A stretch of DNA of 64,000 nucleotides from assembly GCA_022447545.1 (NCBI GenBank), contig JAKVBI010000005.1:85269-149268 (forward strand), in the 5' to 3' direction. This DNA is from Myxococcota bacterium (GTDB taxonomy: Bacteria > Myxococcota_A > UBA9160 > SMWR01). The position numbers were made by a program, and so were the translations under genes. The notes beneath the pieces are model-generated. The model had not been told where the DNA came from and searched no databases. It saw only the letters and a list, made by a program, of their open reading frames with translations. Positions 34,410-41,660 of this stretch are shown here, piece by piece (position 1 is the stretch's first letter; each line of letters starts with the position of its first letter).

Positions 34410-35243
34410 TCAGAGGTACTGGGTGTAACCATCCAGAATGGGCATGACCTCGTCGGCGGGTGCCGATGGCAGCCTCAGGACCACCTCGGTGATTCCCAGA
34501 GACTGGTAGTAGTCGAGCTTTTCCGGGCTGGGCAACACCCCGAAGGGCACCAGGTGCAGGTCCTCGGGGTTTCGGCCGCGCTCTTCGACGGCTTGGCGCA
34601 GGGCGACGAGAGCCTCCCGCATGCCAGCACCACCAATGGGCATCCAGCCGTCTGCATACTCGGCGACCTGAGCGAAGATCTTGGGCCCCGGGGCGCCGCC
34701 GATGAGGATCCGCGGACCGGGCTTTTGGAGAGGTTTGGGCCACTGCCAACTGGGCTCGAAATCTACGAACTCGCCGTGGTACTCGGCCACGTCCTCACGC
34801 CACAGTTCCTGCATGGCCAGCATGTGTTCTCGGACGCGCTCGCGACGGGTCCGGACCTCGATGCCGTGGTTCTCCATCTCTTCGTGGTTCCAGCCGAAGC
34901 CGATCCCCAGCACCAGGCGGCCCGAGGCGATTCGGTCCAGGGTGGCGATCTGCTTGGCGAAGGTGATGGGGTCGTGCTGGGCTGGCAGGCTGATTCCCGT
35001 TCCCAATAGGATCCGATCGGTCACGCTGGCGGCGGCGGCGAGCACGATATAAGGGTCGAAGGAGCGGAGGTATTCCTCGTCGAGTTCTTCGGTTCCCGTC
35101 GGCGGGGGGGTCCGCCGGCTCGTGGGGATGTGGGTGTGCTCGGGGACGTAGAGCGAGTAAAAGCCGCGTTCTTCCGCCTGCCGTGCGAGGTCGACGGGAT
35201 CCATCGAGAGGTCTGTGGCGTGAAGGGTGACCCCGATCTCCAT
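34410..35243 (-). CDS. Luciferase-like (LLM) oxidoreductase, F420-family type
   Basis: A 277-residue LLM-class protein with MEIGVTLHATDLSMDPVDLA at the start, YVPEHTHIP in the active site, LLGTGISLPAQHDPI, and GRLVLGIGFGWNHEEMENHGI, the signature strand of the TIGR03619-like F420-family oxidoreductases. The ATG at 35243 has GAGGAG upstream. It is divergent from the SDR at 35421 and converges on the DUF35 gene. Many such proteins neighbour Ltp/DUF35 genes in mycobacterial cholesterol regions (for example Rv3520c), but the reaction is unknown. The shared 177-base divergent region holds a small palindrome. Confidence 0.88.
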   Translation of the reverse strand: MEIGVTLHATDLSMDPVDLARQAEERGFYSLYVPEHTHIPTSRRTPPPTGTEELDEEYLRSFDPYIVLAAAASVTDRILLGTGISLPAQHDPITFAKQIATLDRIASGRLVLGIGFGWNHEEMENHGIEVRTRRERVREHMLAMQELWREDVAEYHGEFVDFEPSWQWPKPLQKPGPRILIGGAPGPKIFAQVAEYADGWMPIGGAGMREALVALRQAVEERGRNPEDLHLVPFGVLPSPEKLDYYQSLGITEVVLRLPSAPADEVMPILDGYTQYL

Positions 35244-35376
35244 GGTTTTGATCTCCTCTGGCGACTGATCGCGTTTTGTGGCTGCGCCGGCTGCGGGCTC
35301 GACCGCTGCAAAACAGCGCACGGAAACGCTCGATCGCAGCAGCCGGAGATGCGAGTATAGGCCGCGCACGTTGGGA

Positions 35377-35392
35377 GTTCCGCAAACGGAAC
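35377..35392. repeat. Palindrome GTTCCG-CAAA-CGGAAC in divergent promoter region
   Basis: A perfect six-base inverted repeat with a four-base spacer lies 28 bases upstream of the SDR start at 35421 and about 130 bases upstream of the LLM gene on the other strand. It is short, and in high-GC DNA such dyads arise by chance, but its location between two divergent genes fits a repressor operator. No regulator gene is found nearby to match it. Confidence 0.35.
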
Positions 35393-35420
35393 CATGGAAT
35401 TGAATACAGGAGTTGATCCA

Positions 35421-36314
35421 ATGAAAGTTCTGGAAGGCAAGGCATCTGTCGTCACGGGGGGTGGGCGCGGCATCGGGCGGGGACATTGCCTGCGCCTCGC
35501 GGAGAACGGAGGTGCCGTCGTGGTCAATGACGTCGACCTCGAAGAGGCGAAGAAGGTCGTGGCGGAGATCGAGCAGGCCGGCGGCAAGGCGAGTGCCAAC
35601 GACTCCGACATCGGAACCCGCGAAGGGGCGGCTCAGCTCGTCGACCAGTGCGTCTCGGAATTCGGACGCATCGATGGCTGCGTGAACAACGCCGGGATCG
35701 TGCGGGATCGCACCTTCCTGAAGATGACGGACAGCGAGTTCGATGACGTCTTCCGGATCCACGCCAAGGGCACTTTCATGTGCGCCCAGGAGGCCGCGCT
35801 CCGCATGAAGGAGCAGGGAGGTGGCGGATCCATCGTGAATACGGTTTCCGCGGCCCACTATGGGAATTTCGGGCAGACCAACTACGCGGGCGCCAAGGGG
35901 GCCATCGCCTCCATGACCTACACCTGGGCGTTGGAGCTTTCCCGCTACGGGATCAGGGTCAATGCCATCAGTCCCTCGGGAAGTACCCGCATGTCCGCCA
36001 CCTACAAGGGGGCAGATGGCAAGGAGGTGGAGGCCCCGTTCGTGGACCCCACCCTCAATGGTCACTTCGTGGCCTGGTTGTGCAGTGACGATGCGAACTG
36101 GGTGACGGGTCAGCTGTTTGGCACGGGCCGCGACCGCGTGCTGGTGGTCGAGCAACCGCGCTACGGCACGGGGATGTTCATGCCCGGCGGGCTGACGGTG
36201 GCTGAACTCCAGGAGCACTTCCGCGGCAGTCTCGGCGACAAGCTCGAGTCCTTCGGTTTGATGAAGTCCGCCTATCCGTTCCACGACGGCGTGGGACCCA
36301 AGCCCAAGTCCTAG
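35421..36314 (+). CDS. Short-chain dehydrogenase/reductase, 3-hydroxyacyl-CoA dehydrogenase-like
   Basis: The 297-residue SDR has TGGGRGIG at the nucleotide site, a VVNDVD strand end, NNAG, and NYAGAKGA in the active site (Tyr-x3-Lys). The GIVRDRTFLKM and HAKGTFMCAQEAA segments and the long C-terminal tail resemble the 3-hydroxyacyl-CoA dehydrogenase module of peroxisomal-type multifunctional enzymes and the SDR at 14332, which is more distant in detail. The ATG at 35421 has CAGGAG upstream. It is followed 86 bases later by tesB. A role in beta-oxidation of the cluster's substrate is likely. Confidence 0.9.
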   Translation: MKVLEGKASVVTGGGRGIGRGHCLRLAENGGAVVVNDVDLEEAKKVVAEIEQAGGKASANDSDIGTREGAAQLVDQCVSEFGRIDGCVNNAGIVRDRTFLKMTDSEFDDVFRIHAKGTFMCAQEAALRMKEQGGGGSIVNTVSAAHYGNFGQTNYAGAKGAIASMTYTWALELSRYGIRVNAISPSGSTRMSATYKGADGKEVEAPFVDPTLNGHFVAWLCSDDANWVTGQLFGTGRDRVLVVEQPRYGTGMFMPGGLTVAELQEHFRGSLGDKLESFGLMKSAYPFHDGVGPKPKS

Positions 36315-36400
36315 GGGTCGACGGAGGGGCGATCGAAACCCCGAAGGTTCAAGGACGCGCGCGGGCGCCTGGGGGCGCCCAGCGTGCTACCCCTTGGCGC

Positions 36401-37273
36401 GTGCATCCTCTACAGCAGCGTCTTCTCGAATGCCTGAACCTCGAACTCGTCGGCGAGGACCTCCATCGCGGGGTGTGCGAGGACGATCGTCACGGCAGGA
36501 TCTTTGGCGGCCAGGTCGTCGGGCAGGCTCTGGTGGCCGCCCAGCGCAGTGTCGAGGGGCGCCGAGCCCATTCGATCCACGCCTACTTTCTGCGCATGGG
36601 CGACCCGGCGCTCCCCATCGACTTTCGCGTGGAACGAACCCGCGAGGGCAGGGCCTTCGCGACACGCCAGGTCCTCGCCGTGCAGGATGAGGAACCGATC
36701 TTCCAGATGATCGCGTCATTCATGCGCGAAGAAGAGGGCTACGAGCATCAGGCGACGGCGCCACCGGCGCCGGACCCGGAGAGCCTTCCGCCTCTGGAGG
36801 AACTCGTGGGAGTCCGCGGTGCTCGCCTTCCTGAGGGCTCGCGTCACTGGGCGGGAAAGCCTCGTTCGATCGACATGCGCCACGCCGTAGTTCCGTACTA
36901 TCTCGGAGGCGACGTCGGTCGCGAGCCCATGGTGGCCTGGTTCCGAACCCACGACCCCCTGCCGGATGACCCCGACCTCCATCGCGCGATCATCGCCTAC
37001 ACGAGCGACATGTCCCTCAACGACACGGCCATCCGCGCCCACGGCCATGAGGGGCCTCTGGGTGCGCCCATGATGTCGAGCCTCGACCACGCCGTGTGGT
37101 TCCACGTCGACGCGCGCGCCGACGAGTGGCTGCTGTGGGTTTGCGACAGTCCTCGTGCCGCTGCGGCTCGTGGCTTTTCGCGCGGTGTCATCTACCGCCA
37201 GGACGGTGTGCAGGTGGCCACGGTGGCCCAGGAATCTCTCATGCGCCCGATGCGGGAACCCTCGCCGCGCTGA
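36401..37273 (+). CDS. tesB: Acyl-CoA thioesterase II (TesB)
   Basis: The 290-residue double-hotdog protein hydrolyses acyl-CoAs to free acids and CoA. The N-terminal half has GRIFGGQVVGQALVAAQRSV and SIHAYFLRMGDP; the C-terminal half has the catalytic Asp in SDMSLNDTA, then SSLDHAVWFH, WLLWVCDSP, RGFSRGVIYRQDG and VAQESLMRP (catalytic Gln). Length and motif order match E. coli TesB. The start is GTG. In catabolic clusters TesB commonly relieves CoA trapping. It converges on the M2 peptidase gene 22 bases away. Confidence 0.94.
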   Translation: MHPLQQRLLECLNLELVGEDLHRGVCEDDRHGRIFGGQVVGQALVAAQRSVEGRRAHSIHAYFLRMGDPALPIDFRVERTREGRAFATRQVLAVQDEEPIFQMIASFMREEEGYEHQATAPPAPDPESLPPLEELVGVRGARLPEGSRHWAGKPRSIDMRHAVVPYYLGGDVGREPMVAWFRTHDPLPDDPDLHRAIIAYTSDMSLNDTAIRAHGHEGPLGAPMMSSLDHAVWFHVDARADEWLLWVCDSPRAAAARGFSRGVIYRQDGVQVATVAQESLMRPMREPSPR

Positions 37274-37295
37274 CTCGGATTGCCGTCGGGTGGGA

Positions 37296-39134
37296 TCACC
37301 AGCCGCAGCTGCGGCCGGTGTTCTGCTCTTCGAGCCAGGCGCTCAGGGGAGCGAAGTATTCGATCAACGCCGAGGCGTCCATCTCTCGTTGCCCCGTCAG
37401 GGCTTCCAGGGCATCGGGCCAGGGTTTGGAACGGCCGAGTTCGAGCATGTCGTTGAGTCGCTCTCCCGCGACCTGACTGCCGTAGATCGAACAGCGGTGG
37501 AGGGGGCCTTCATAACCCGCGATCTCGCACAGGGCCCGCTGGAACTGGAACTGAAGGATGTACGCGAGGAAATAGCGGGTGTAGGGCACGTTGGCGGGAA
37601 TGTGGAACTTCGCACCGGGGTCGAAGGAACTCTCGTCGCGGGCGACTGGGGGCTGGATGCCCTGGTATCGCTCGCGCAGCTCCCACCAGGAGGCGTTGTA
37701 GTCGGCCGGGTCGATGGCGCCCGAAAAGACCTGCCAGCGCCATTGGTCGACCAAGAGTCCGAAGGCCAGGAAGGCGACCTTGTCCAGGGCCATCTTCATG
37801 AGCAGGCCGAGGTCCGCATCGCTGGGTGGAAGCTCGTCGAGCAGGCCCACCTGCACCAGATACTCGGGGGTGATCGAAAGGGCGATCGTATCTCCAACGC
37901 CCTCGTGAAAGCCGTCGTGGGCACTCCCCTGGAACAGAGGGGGCTGCTGGTTGTAGGCGCGCTGGTAGTAGTTGTGCCCGAGCTCGTGGTGGACCGTGAA
38001 GAAGTCCTCGCCGGTGATCTGGATGCACATCTTGATGCGAAGGTCGTCGAGGCCGTCGATATCCCAGGCACTGGCGTGGCAGACCACATCACGGTCTCGC
38101 GGCTGCGTGAACAGGGATCGCTGCCAGAAAGTTTCCGGGAGCGGAGCGAAGCCCAGAGAGCTGAAGAATCCCTCGCCGAAACGGACCATTCCCCGGGCGT
38201 CGACGCCCTGGTCGCGCAGGATCCCGGTGAGGTCGTAGCCCGGGTCCGATTCGGCGGGGCCCACCAGTTCGTAGACGTTGCCCCAGGTTTGGCTCCACAT
38301 GTTTCCCAACAGATGGGCGGGGATGGGTTCGTCGAGGGAGACTTGATCGGGGCCGTAATGCTCGGCCAGTCGTGCGCGAACGTGACAATGCAGGGCTTCG
38401 TATAGCGGTTCGACCTGTTTCCACAGACGCTCCACCTCGGCGGTGAAGGCATCGGGCTCCATGTCGTAGTCCGAACGCCAGAGTTCGCCGAGGTCCGTGA
38501 ACCCGAGGTCCATGGCACCGAGGTTGGCGATTGCCACGAAGCGTTGGTATTGCCCACGCATGGGGGGCGAGACTTCACGCCAGCCTACCCACAGATCCAG
38601 GAGTTCGTTGGGATCCCGGCTCTCGGCCATGCGGCGGTCCATGGCGGTGAGATCGAGGCATTCTCCATCCGGACGACAATGGCGCCCTGTCGCGTAGGTG
38701 GCTTCCATCTCGGTGGTGATCTCGGACAACTCACGTTGGAGTTCCGAGTCCTGAGGGGCGGCCATGGACAGGGAGGCCTTGAGGATCCGGAGCTTGCGGC
38801 GCACGTCCTCGGGGAGTTCAAGGTTCGCGAAGGCATCCGATTCGGCGGCGAGCTGTTGGTTGAGGGCCACGAGCTCGGCCTGGCTGTCCGCAGCGATGCC
38901 TCGGGTGTCCTGGGTGATGAAGTTGGCTGCGACCCAGGAGGCTCGTCCAGTCTCGAACCACTGGGTTGCGAGCTGTTCCTCGGCTTCCGCCACAAAGGCC
39001 TCGGCGTCGGCCACGGTGACGGGCCAGTGGAAGACGGCTGGGGCGGGGTCGCTCGTCGTGGCAGGCGGAGAGGCAGGAGGGCTCGTGCAGCACAGCAGCA
39101 CGAACGACAGGCTGATCAGCTGGCCTCGTTTCAC
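37296..39134 (-). CDS. M2 family (ACE-like) zinc metallopeptidase lipoprotein
   Basis: The 612-residue protein has a lipoprotein signal (SLSFVLLCCTSPP, Cys at about 15-16) and an M2 peptidase domain. The zinc site is HHELGHNYYQ (about 380-389) with the third ligand Glu in FHEGVGDTIAL. PSWGNVYEL-like and TRYFLAYILQFQFQRALC segments are typical of angiotensin-converting-enzyme homologues, which are dipeptidyl carboxypeptidases. The GTG start at 39134 overlaps the stop of the DUF35 gene by four bases (GTGA), so translation is probably coupled. An envelope peptidase at the end of an aldolase operon has no obvious metabolic role. Confidence 0.92.
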   Translation of the reverse strand: MKRGQLISLSFVLLCCTSPPASPPATTSDPAPAVFHWPVTVADAEAFVAEAEEQLATQWFETGRASWVAANFITQDTRGIAADSQAELVALNQQLAAESDAFANLELPEDVRRKLRILKASLSMAAPQDSELQRELSEITTEMEATYATGRHCRPDGECLDLTAMDRRMAESRDPNELLDLWVGWREVSPPMRGQYQRFVAIANLGAMDLGFTDLGELWRSDYDMEPDAFTAEVERLWKQVEPLYEALHCHVRARLAEHYGPDQVSLDEPIPAHLLGNMWSQTWGNVYELVGPAESDPGYDLTGILRDQGVDARGMVRFGEGFFSSLGFAPLPETFWQRSLFTQPRDRDVVCHASAWDIDGLDDLRIKMCIQITGEDFFTVHHELGHNYYQRAYNQQPPLFQGSAHDGFHEGVGDTIALSITPEYLVQVGLLDELPPSDADLGLLMKMALDKVAFLAFGLLVDQWRWQVFSGAIDPADYNASWWELRERYQGIQPPVARDESSFDPGAKFHIPANVPYTRYFLAYILQFQFQRALCEIAGYEGPLHRCSIYGSQVAGERLNDMLELGRSKPWPDALEALTGQREMDASALIEYFAPLSAWLEEQNTGRSCGW

Positions 39135-39553
39135 TTCTGCGCGATCTTGAAACGTGGCAGCACCACGCCGTCGCCGCAGTCGTCCCAGTGCAACTCGAGC
39201 TCCAAGCCCACATGGATCTCTTCGGGTTCCGCATCGAGTACGTTGCTGATGATGCGGGCGCCGGGCGCGTCGTCGAATTCCACGACCACGACGTTGTAGG
39301 GGACTTCGTCCGCCACCGTGGGAAGAGCCGGGTGGTAGATGGTGGTGTGGCTGTAGACCCGACCGCGGCCGCCCACCAGGGCCCATTCGTCTCGTGTCGA
39401 GGCGCAGCTGGGGCAGCCTGCCAGAGGTGGATGTCGGAAGGCCCCGCAGTCGGCGCAACGCTGGAGGCGCAGTTCGCGCTTTTTGCAGGCATCCCAGAAG
39501 GGGCTGCTGAGTGAATCCGGGTGAAGGCTTGCAAGTTCCGATAGCAGAGACAT
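39131..39553 (-). CDS. DUF35 zinc-ribbon/OB-fold protein, second aldolase partner
   Basis: A 140-residue DUF35 protein with zinc ribbon CADCGAFRHPPLAGCPSC, then GRGRVYSHTTIYHPALP, VPYNVVVVEFDDAPG and VGLELELHWDD of the OB-fold. The ATG at 39553 is three bases from the stop of the upstream Ltp2-like gene, which supports an obligate pair. It differs clearly in sequence from the DUF35 at 33916, so the two pairs are old paralogues or were acquired separately. Its stop overlaps the start of the M2 peptidase gene. Confidence 0.9.
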   Translation of the reverse strand: MSLLSELASLHPDSLSSPFWDACKKRELRLQRCADCGAFRHPPLAGCPSCASTRDEWALVGGRGRVYSHTTIYHPALPTVADEVPYNVVVVEFDDAPGARIISNVLDAEPEEIHVGLELELHWDDCGDGVVLPRFKIAQK

Positions 39554-39555
39554 GG

Positions 39556-40737
39556 TCACCTCCTCAGGAGCAGGGAACTGGTGGGAAGATTGGCAGGGCC
39601 CGCAGTGGCCAGGGCGATTTCCGCCCCTTCGACCTGGGAGGTCGAAGTGCCGCGCAGTTGACGCACGGCTTCGACGATGTGGGTCAGGCCCAGCAGATAG
39701 ACTTCGGACAGGTTGCCGCCGTGGGTGTTGACGGGCAGCCGCCCGCCCTCCCACAGCAGCCCGCCGTCCTCCACGAAGGCACCTCCCTCGCCGCGCTCGC
39801 AGAAGCCGTAATCCTCCAGCTGCAGGATCACCAGACCACTGAAGTGGTCGTAGAGGAGTGCCACGTCCACGTCCTCGGGGCCGACCCCGGCCATGGCGTA
39901 GAGTCGCTTGGCCAGATGCGCATGGCCGGCGGTGGCGTAGATTTCATCTGACGCATTTTGGCTGGTCAGGGCCTGTCCCCATTCGGCGGAGCCGCCCTGG
40001 GCTCCCGCCATGATGTAGACGGGCGGCTGGGCGAGGTCGCGGGCCCGCTCGGCCGAGGTGACCAGGATCACGCCCCCGCCGTCGTTTTCCTGGCAGCAAT
40101 CGAACAGCCGGAAGGGGTCGGCGATCAAGCGGGATTCCTGGTGGTCCTCGAGGGTCAAGGGTGCCTGCATCAGTGCCTTGGGGTTGCGTCGGGCGTGGGT
40201 GCGGGTGGCGACGGCCACCTCGGCCAGATGCCGAGAGGTGGTTCCGTACAGATGCATGTGCCTGCGGAAGATCATGGAGAAGAACTGCACCGGAGAGATC
40301 AGTCCGAAGGGCCGGTGGAAATCCGTCAGGGGGTTTGCGGCCAACTGGGCGGAGCCGTAGGAGGCGCCGAAACGCGCGTGGGGGGGTTGGGTGATGGTCT
40401 TGTACACCATCACGACCTCGGCGAGCCCGGCGGTGATCGCCGCCGCCGCGTTGGCGACGGCCCCACAGGTTCCGCCCCCACCCCCCCCGAACACGAGGCT
40501 CGAGTAGTTGATGTTGGGGATGCCGAGTGCCGGTGCGAGTCGGCTCGGGTCGTTGGGGTCCACTGAGTAAGAGCAGAAGCCGTCGATCTCGCGTCGATCG
40601 ATCCCCGAGTCCTCGAGGGCTCGGTCCAGGGCTTCGGCAATTTTCGGGACCGAGCCGATTTCGAAGAAATCACCCCGTCTCCCGTAATCGGTCAGCCCCA
40701 CCCCTGCGATGCAGGTCTGGTCTTTGAGGCTCATCAT
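39556..40737 (-). CDS. Ltp2-like thiolase-fold aldolase, second copy
   Basis: The 393-residue protein is a second SCP2-thiolase-type member, paired with the DUF35 gene three bases downstream. It lacks thiolase cysteines, and keeps tyrosines at the positions corresponding to the Ltp2 catalytic pair: Tyr296 (LLYDHF) and Tyr347 (SEVYLLG). Many segments resemble mycobacterial Ltp2 even more closely than the first copy, for example YDHFSGLVILQLEDYGFC, EDHQESRLIADPFRLFDCCQEND and GRLPVNTHGG. The start is ATG at 40737 (or 40734). It probably cleaves a 3-hydroxyacyl-CoA with a branched or ring-attached side chain. Confidence 0.91.
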   Translation of the reverse strand: MMSLKDQTCIAGVGLTDYGRRGDFFEIGSVPKIAEALDRALEDSGIDRREIDGFCSYSVDPNDPSRLAPALGIPNINYSSLVFGGGGGGTCGAVANAAAAITAGLAEVVMVYKTITQPPHARFGASYGSAQLAANPLTDFHRPFGLISPVQFFSMIFRRHMHLYGTTSRHLAEVAVATRTHARRNPKALMQAPLTLEDHQESRLIADPFRLFDCCQENDGGGVILVTSAERARDLAQPPVYIMAGAQGGSAEWGQALTSQNASDEIYATAGHAHLAKRLYAMAGVGPEDVDVALLYDHFSGLVILQLEDYGFCERGEGGAFVEDGGLLWEGGRLPVNTHGGNLSEVYLLGLTHIVEAVRQLRGTSTSQVEGAEIALATAGPANLPTSSLLLRR

Positions 40738-40834
40738 TCCTCCCTCGCATATCCGGTGCGTCAGGCCCGGGGTGGCTCCATCTTACCCGCGTTTCCCCCT
40801 CCAGAGGCACGGGAAGAACCGACTGACTCGTCTT

Positions 40835-41626
40835 TCAGCCGAAGGACTTGGCTCGTGCCGCCGTGCTGCTGCCCCCGTCCACCGGCAGCAGGATGCCCGT
40901 GATGACCTCGGAGTCGGGGCTCGCCAGGAAGGCCGCGGCGGCGGCGATGTCGTCGTCGATGGGCAGCCGAGTCAGGTGCATATTCTCGAAGTGGGTACGG
41001 CGCTCGTCGCTGAGGACTTCGCGGCCGTCGTTGATCACATAGCCCGGAGCCAGGGTGTTGCAGCGGATGGCTTCCGCTGCGAAGTCGGTGGCGATCGAGC
41101 GGGTCAGTGCGTTCATGCCGCCTTTGGCCGCCGAATAGGCCGGCATCCCGGGTACGGCCCGTTCCGCGGCCCGAGAAGAGACGTTCACGATGGATCCGTG
41201 GCCGGCACGCCGCATTTCGGGGATGGCGGCCCGGCAAAGCCACATCACAGCCGTGAGGCCCACGTGGAGGACGCCGTGCCAGGTCTGGGTAGCCAGACGG
41301 TCGATGGGGGCCTGGGGAGGAGTGACCTCCTTCGCCACCGCGTTGTTGACGAGCACGGTGAGGGAGCCGAAACGATCCACGGTCCGCGCCACCAGTTCGG
41401 CACACTGCTCCTCGTCTGACAGGTCCGCGGGGAGGAAAACGCCCTCGCCCGGGAGTCCCGCCAGAGTCTCCAGCACCGCTTCGCCGCGTTCCCGGTTGCG
41501 ACCGGTGACGACCACCCGGGCCCCCTCGGCGGCAAAGCGCCGCGCGATGGCGCGGCCCAATCCCGATGTGGATCCGGTGACAATCGCTACTTCGTCACGC
41601 ATTCGGGCTTCGAGAGATGTCTTCAC
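40835..41626 (-). CDS. Short-chain dehydrogenase/reductase (FabG-like)
   Basis: A 263-residue classical SDR with TGSTSGLGRAIARR, the NNAVAKE variant of NNAG, Ser in NVSSRAAERAV, and the catalytic AYSAAKGG (Tyr-x3-Lys). The C-terminal ITGILLPVDGGSS is typical of FabG-like enzymes. The GTG start at 41626 is preceded by GGAGGAACCCAC. It lies upstream of the Ltp2-like/DUF35/M2 operon on the same strand, and 34 bases downstream of the kinase-dehydrogenase fusion gene, so it may be cotranscribed with either. The substrate is unknown. Confidence 0.9.
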   Translation of the reverse strand: MKTSLEARMRDEVAIVTGSTSGLGRAIARRFAAEGARVVVTGRNRERGEAVLETLAGLPGEGVFLPADLSDEEQCAELVARTVDRFGSLTVLVNNAVAKEVTPPQAPIDRLATQTWHGVLHVGLTAVMWLCRAAIPEMRRAGHGSIVNVSSRAAERAVPGMPAYSAAKGGMNALTRSIATDFAAEAIRCNTLAPGYVINDGREVLSDERRTHFENMHLTRLPIDDDIAAAAAFLASPDSEVITGILLPVDGGSSTAARAKSFG

Positions 41627-41660
41627 GTGGGTTCCTCCGTGGTGAGAACGTGTGTGGGGG

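Noticed and set aside
34410-36284. A 624-codon minus-strand frame that includes the LLM gene
   Set aside because: Only the last 277 codons encode the LLM protein with a good ribosome site; the upstream part is antisense to the SDR at 35421.
37155-39299. Long plus-strand frames opposite the M2 peptidase
   Set aside because: The peptidase has its HEXXH motif and lipoprotein signal; the opposite frames have none.
10889-41626. Polyketide or non-ribosomal peptide biosynthetic cluster
   Set aside because: Thiolases, SDRs and ligases are present, but there are no ketosynthase, carrier-protein or condensation domains; the pattern is catabolic.
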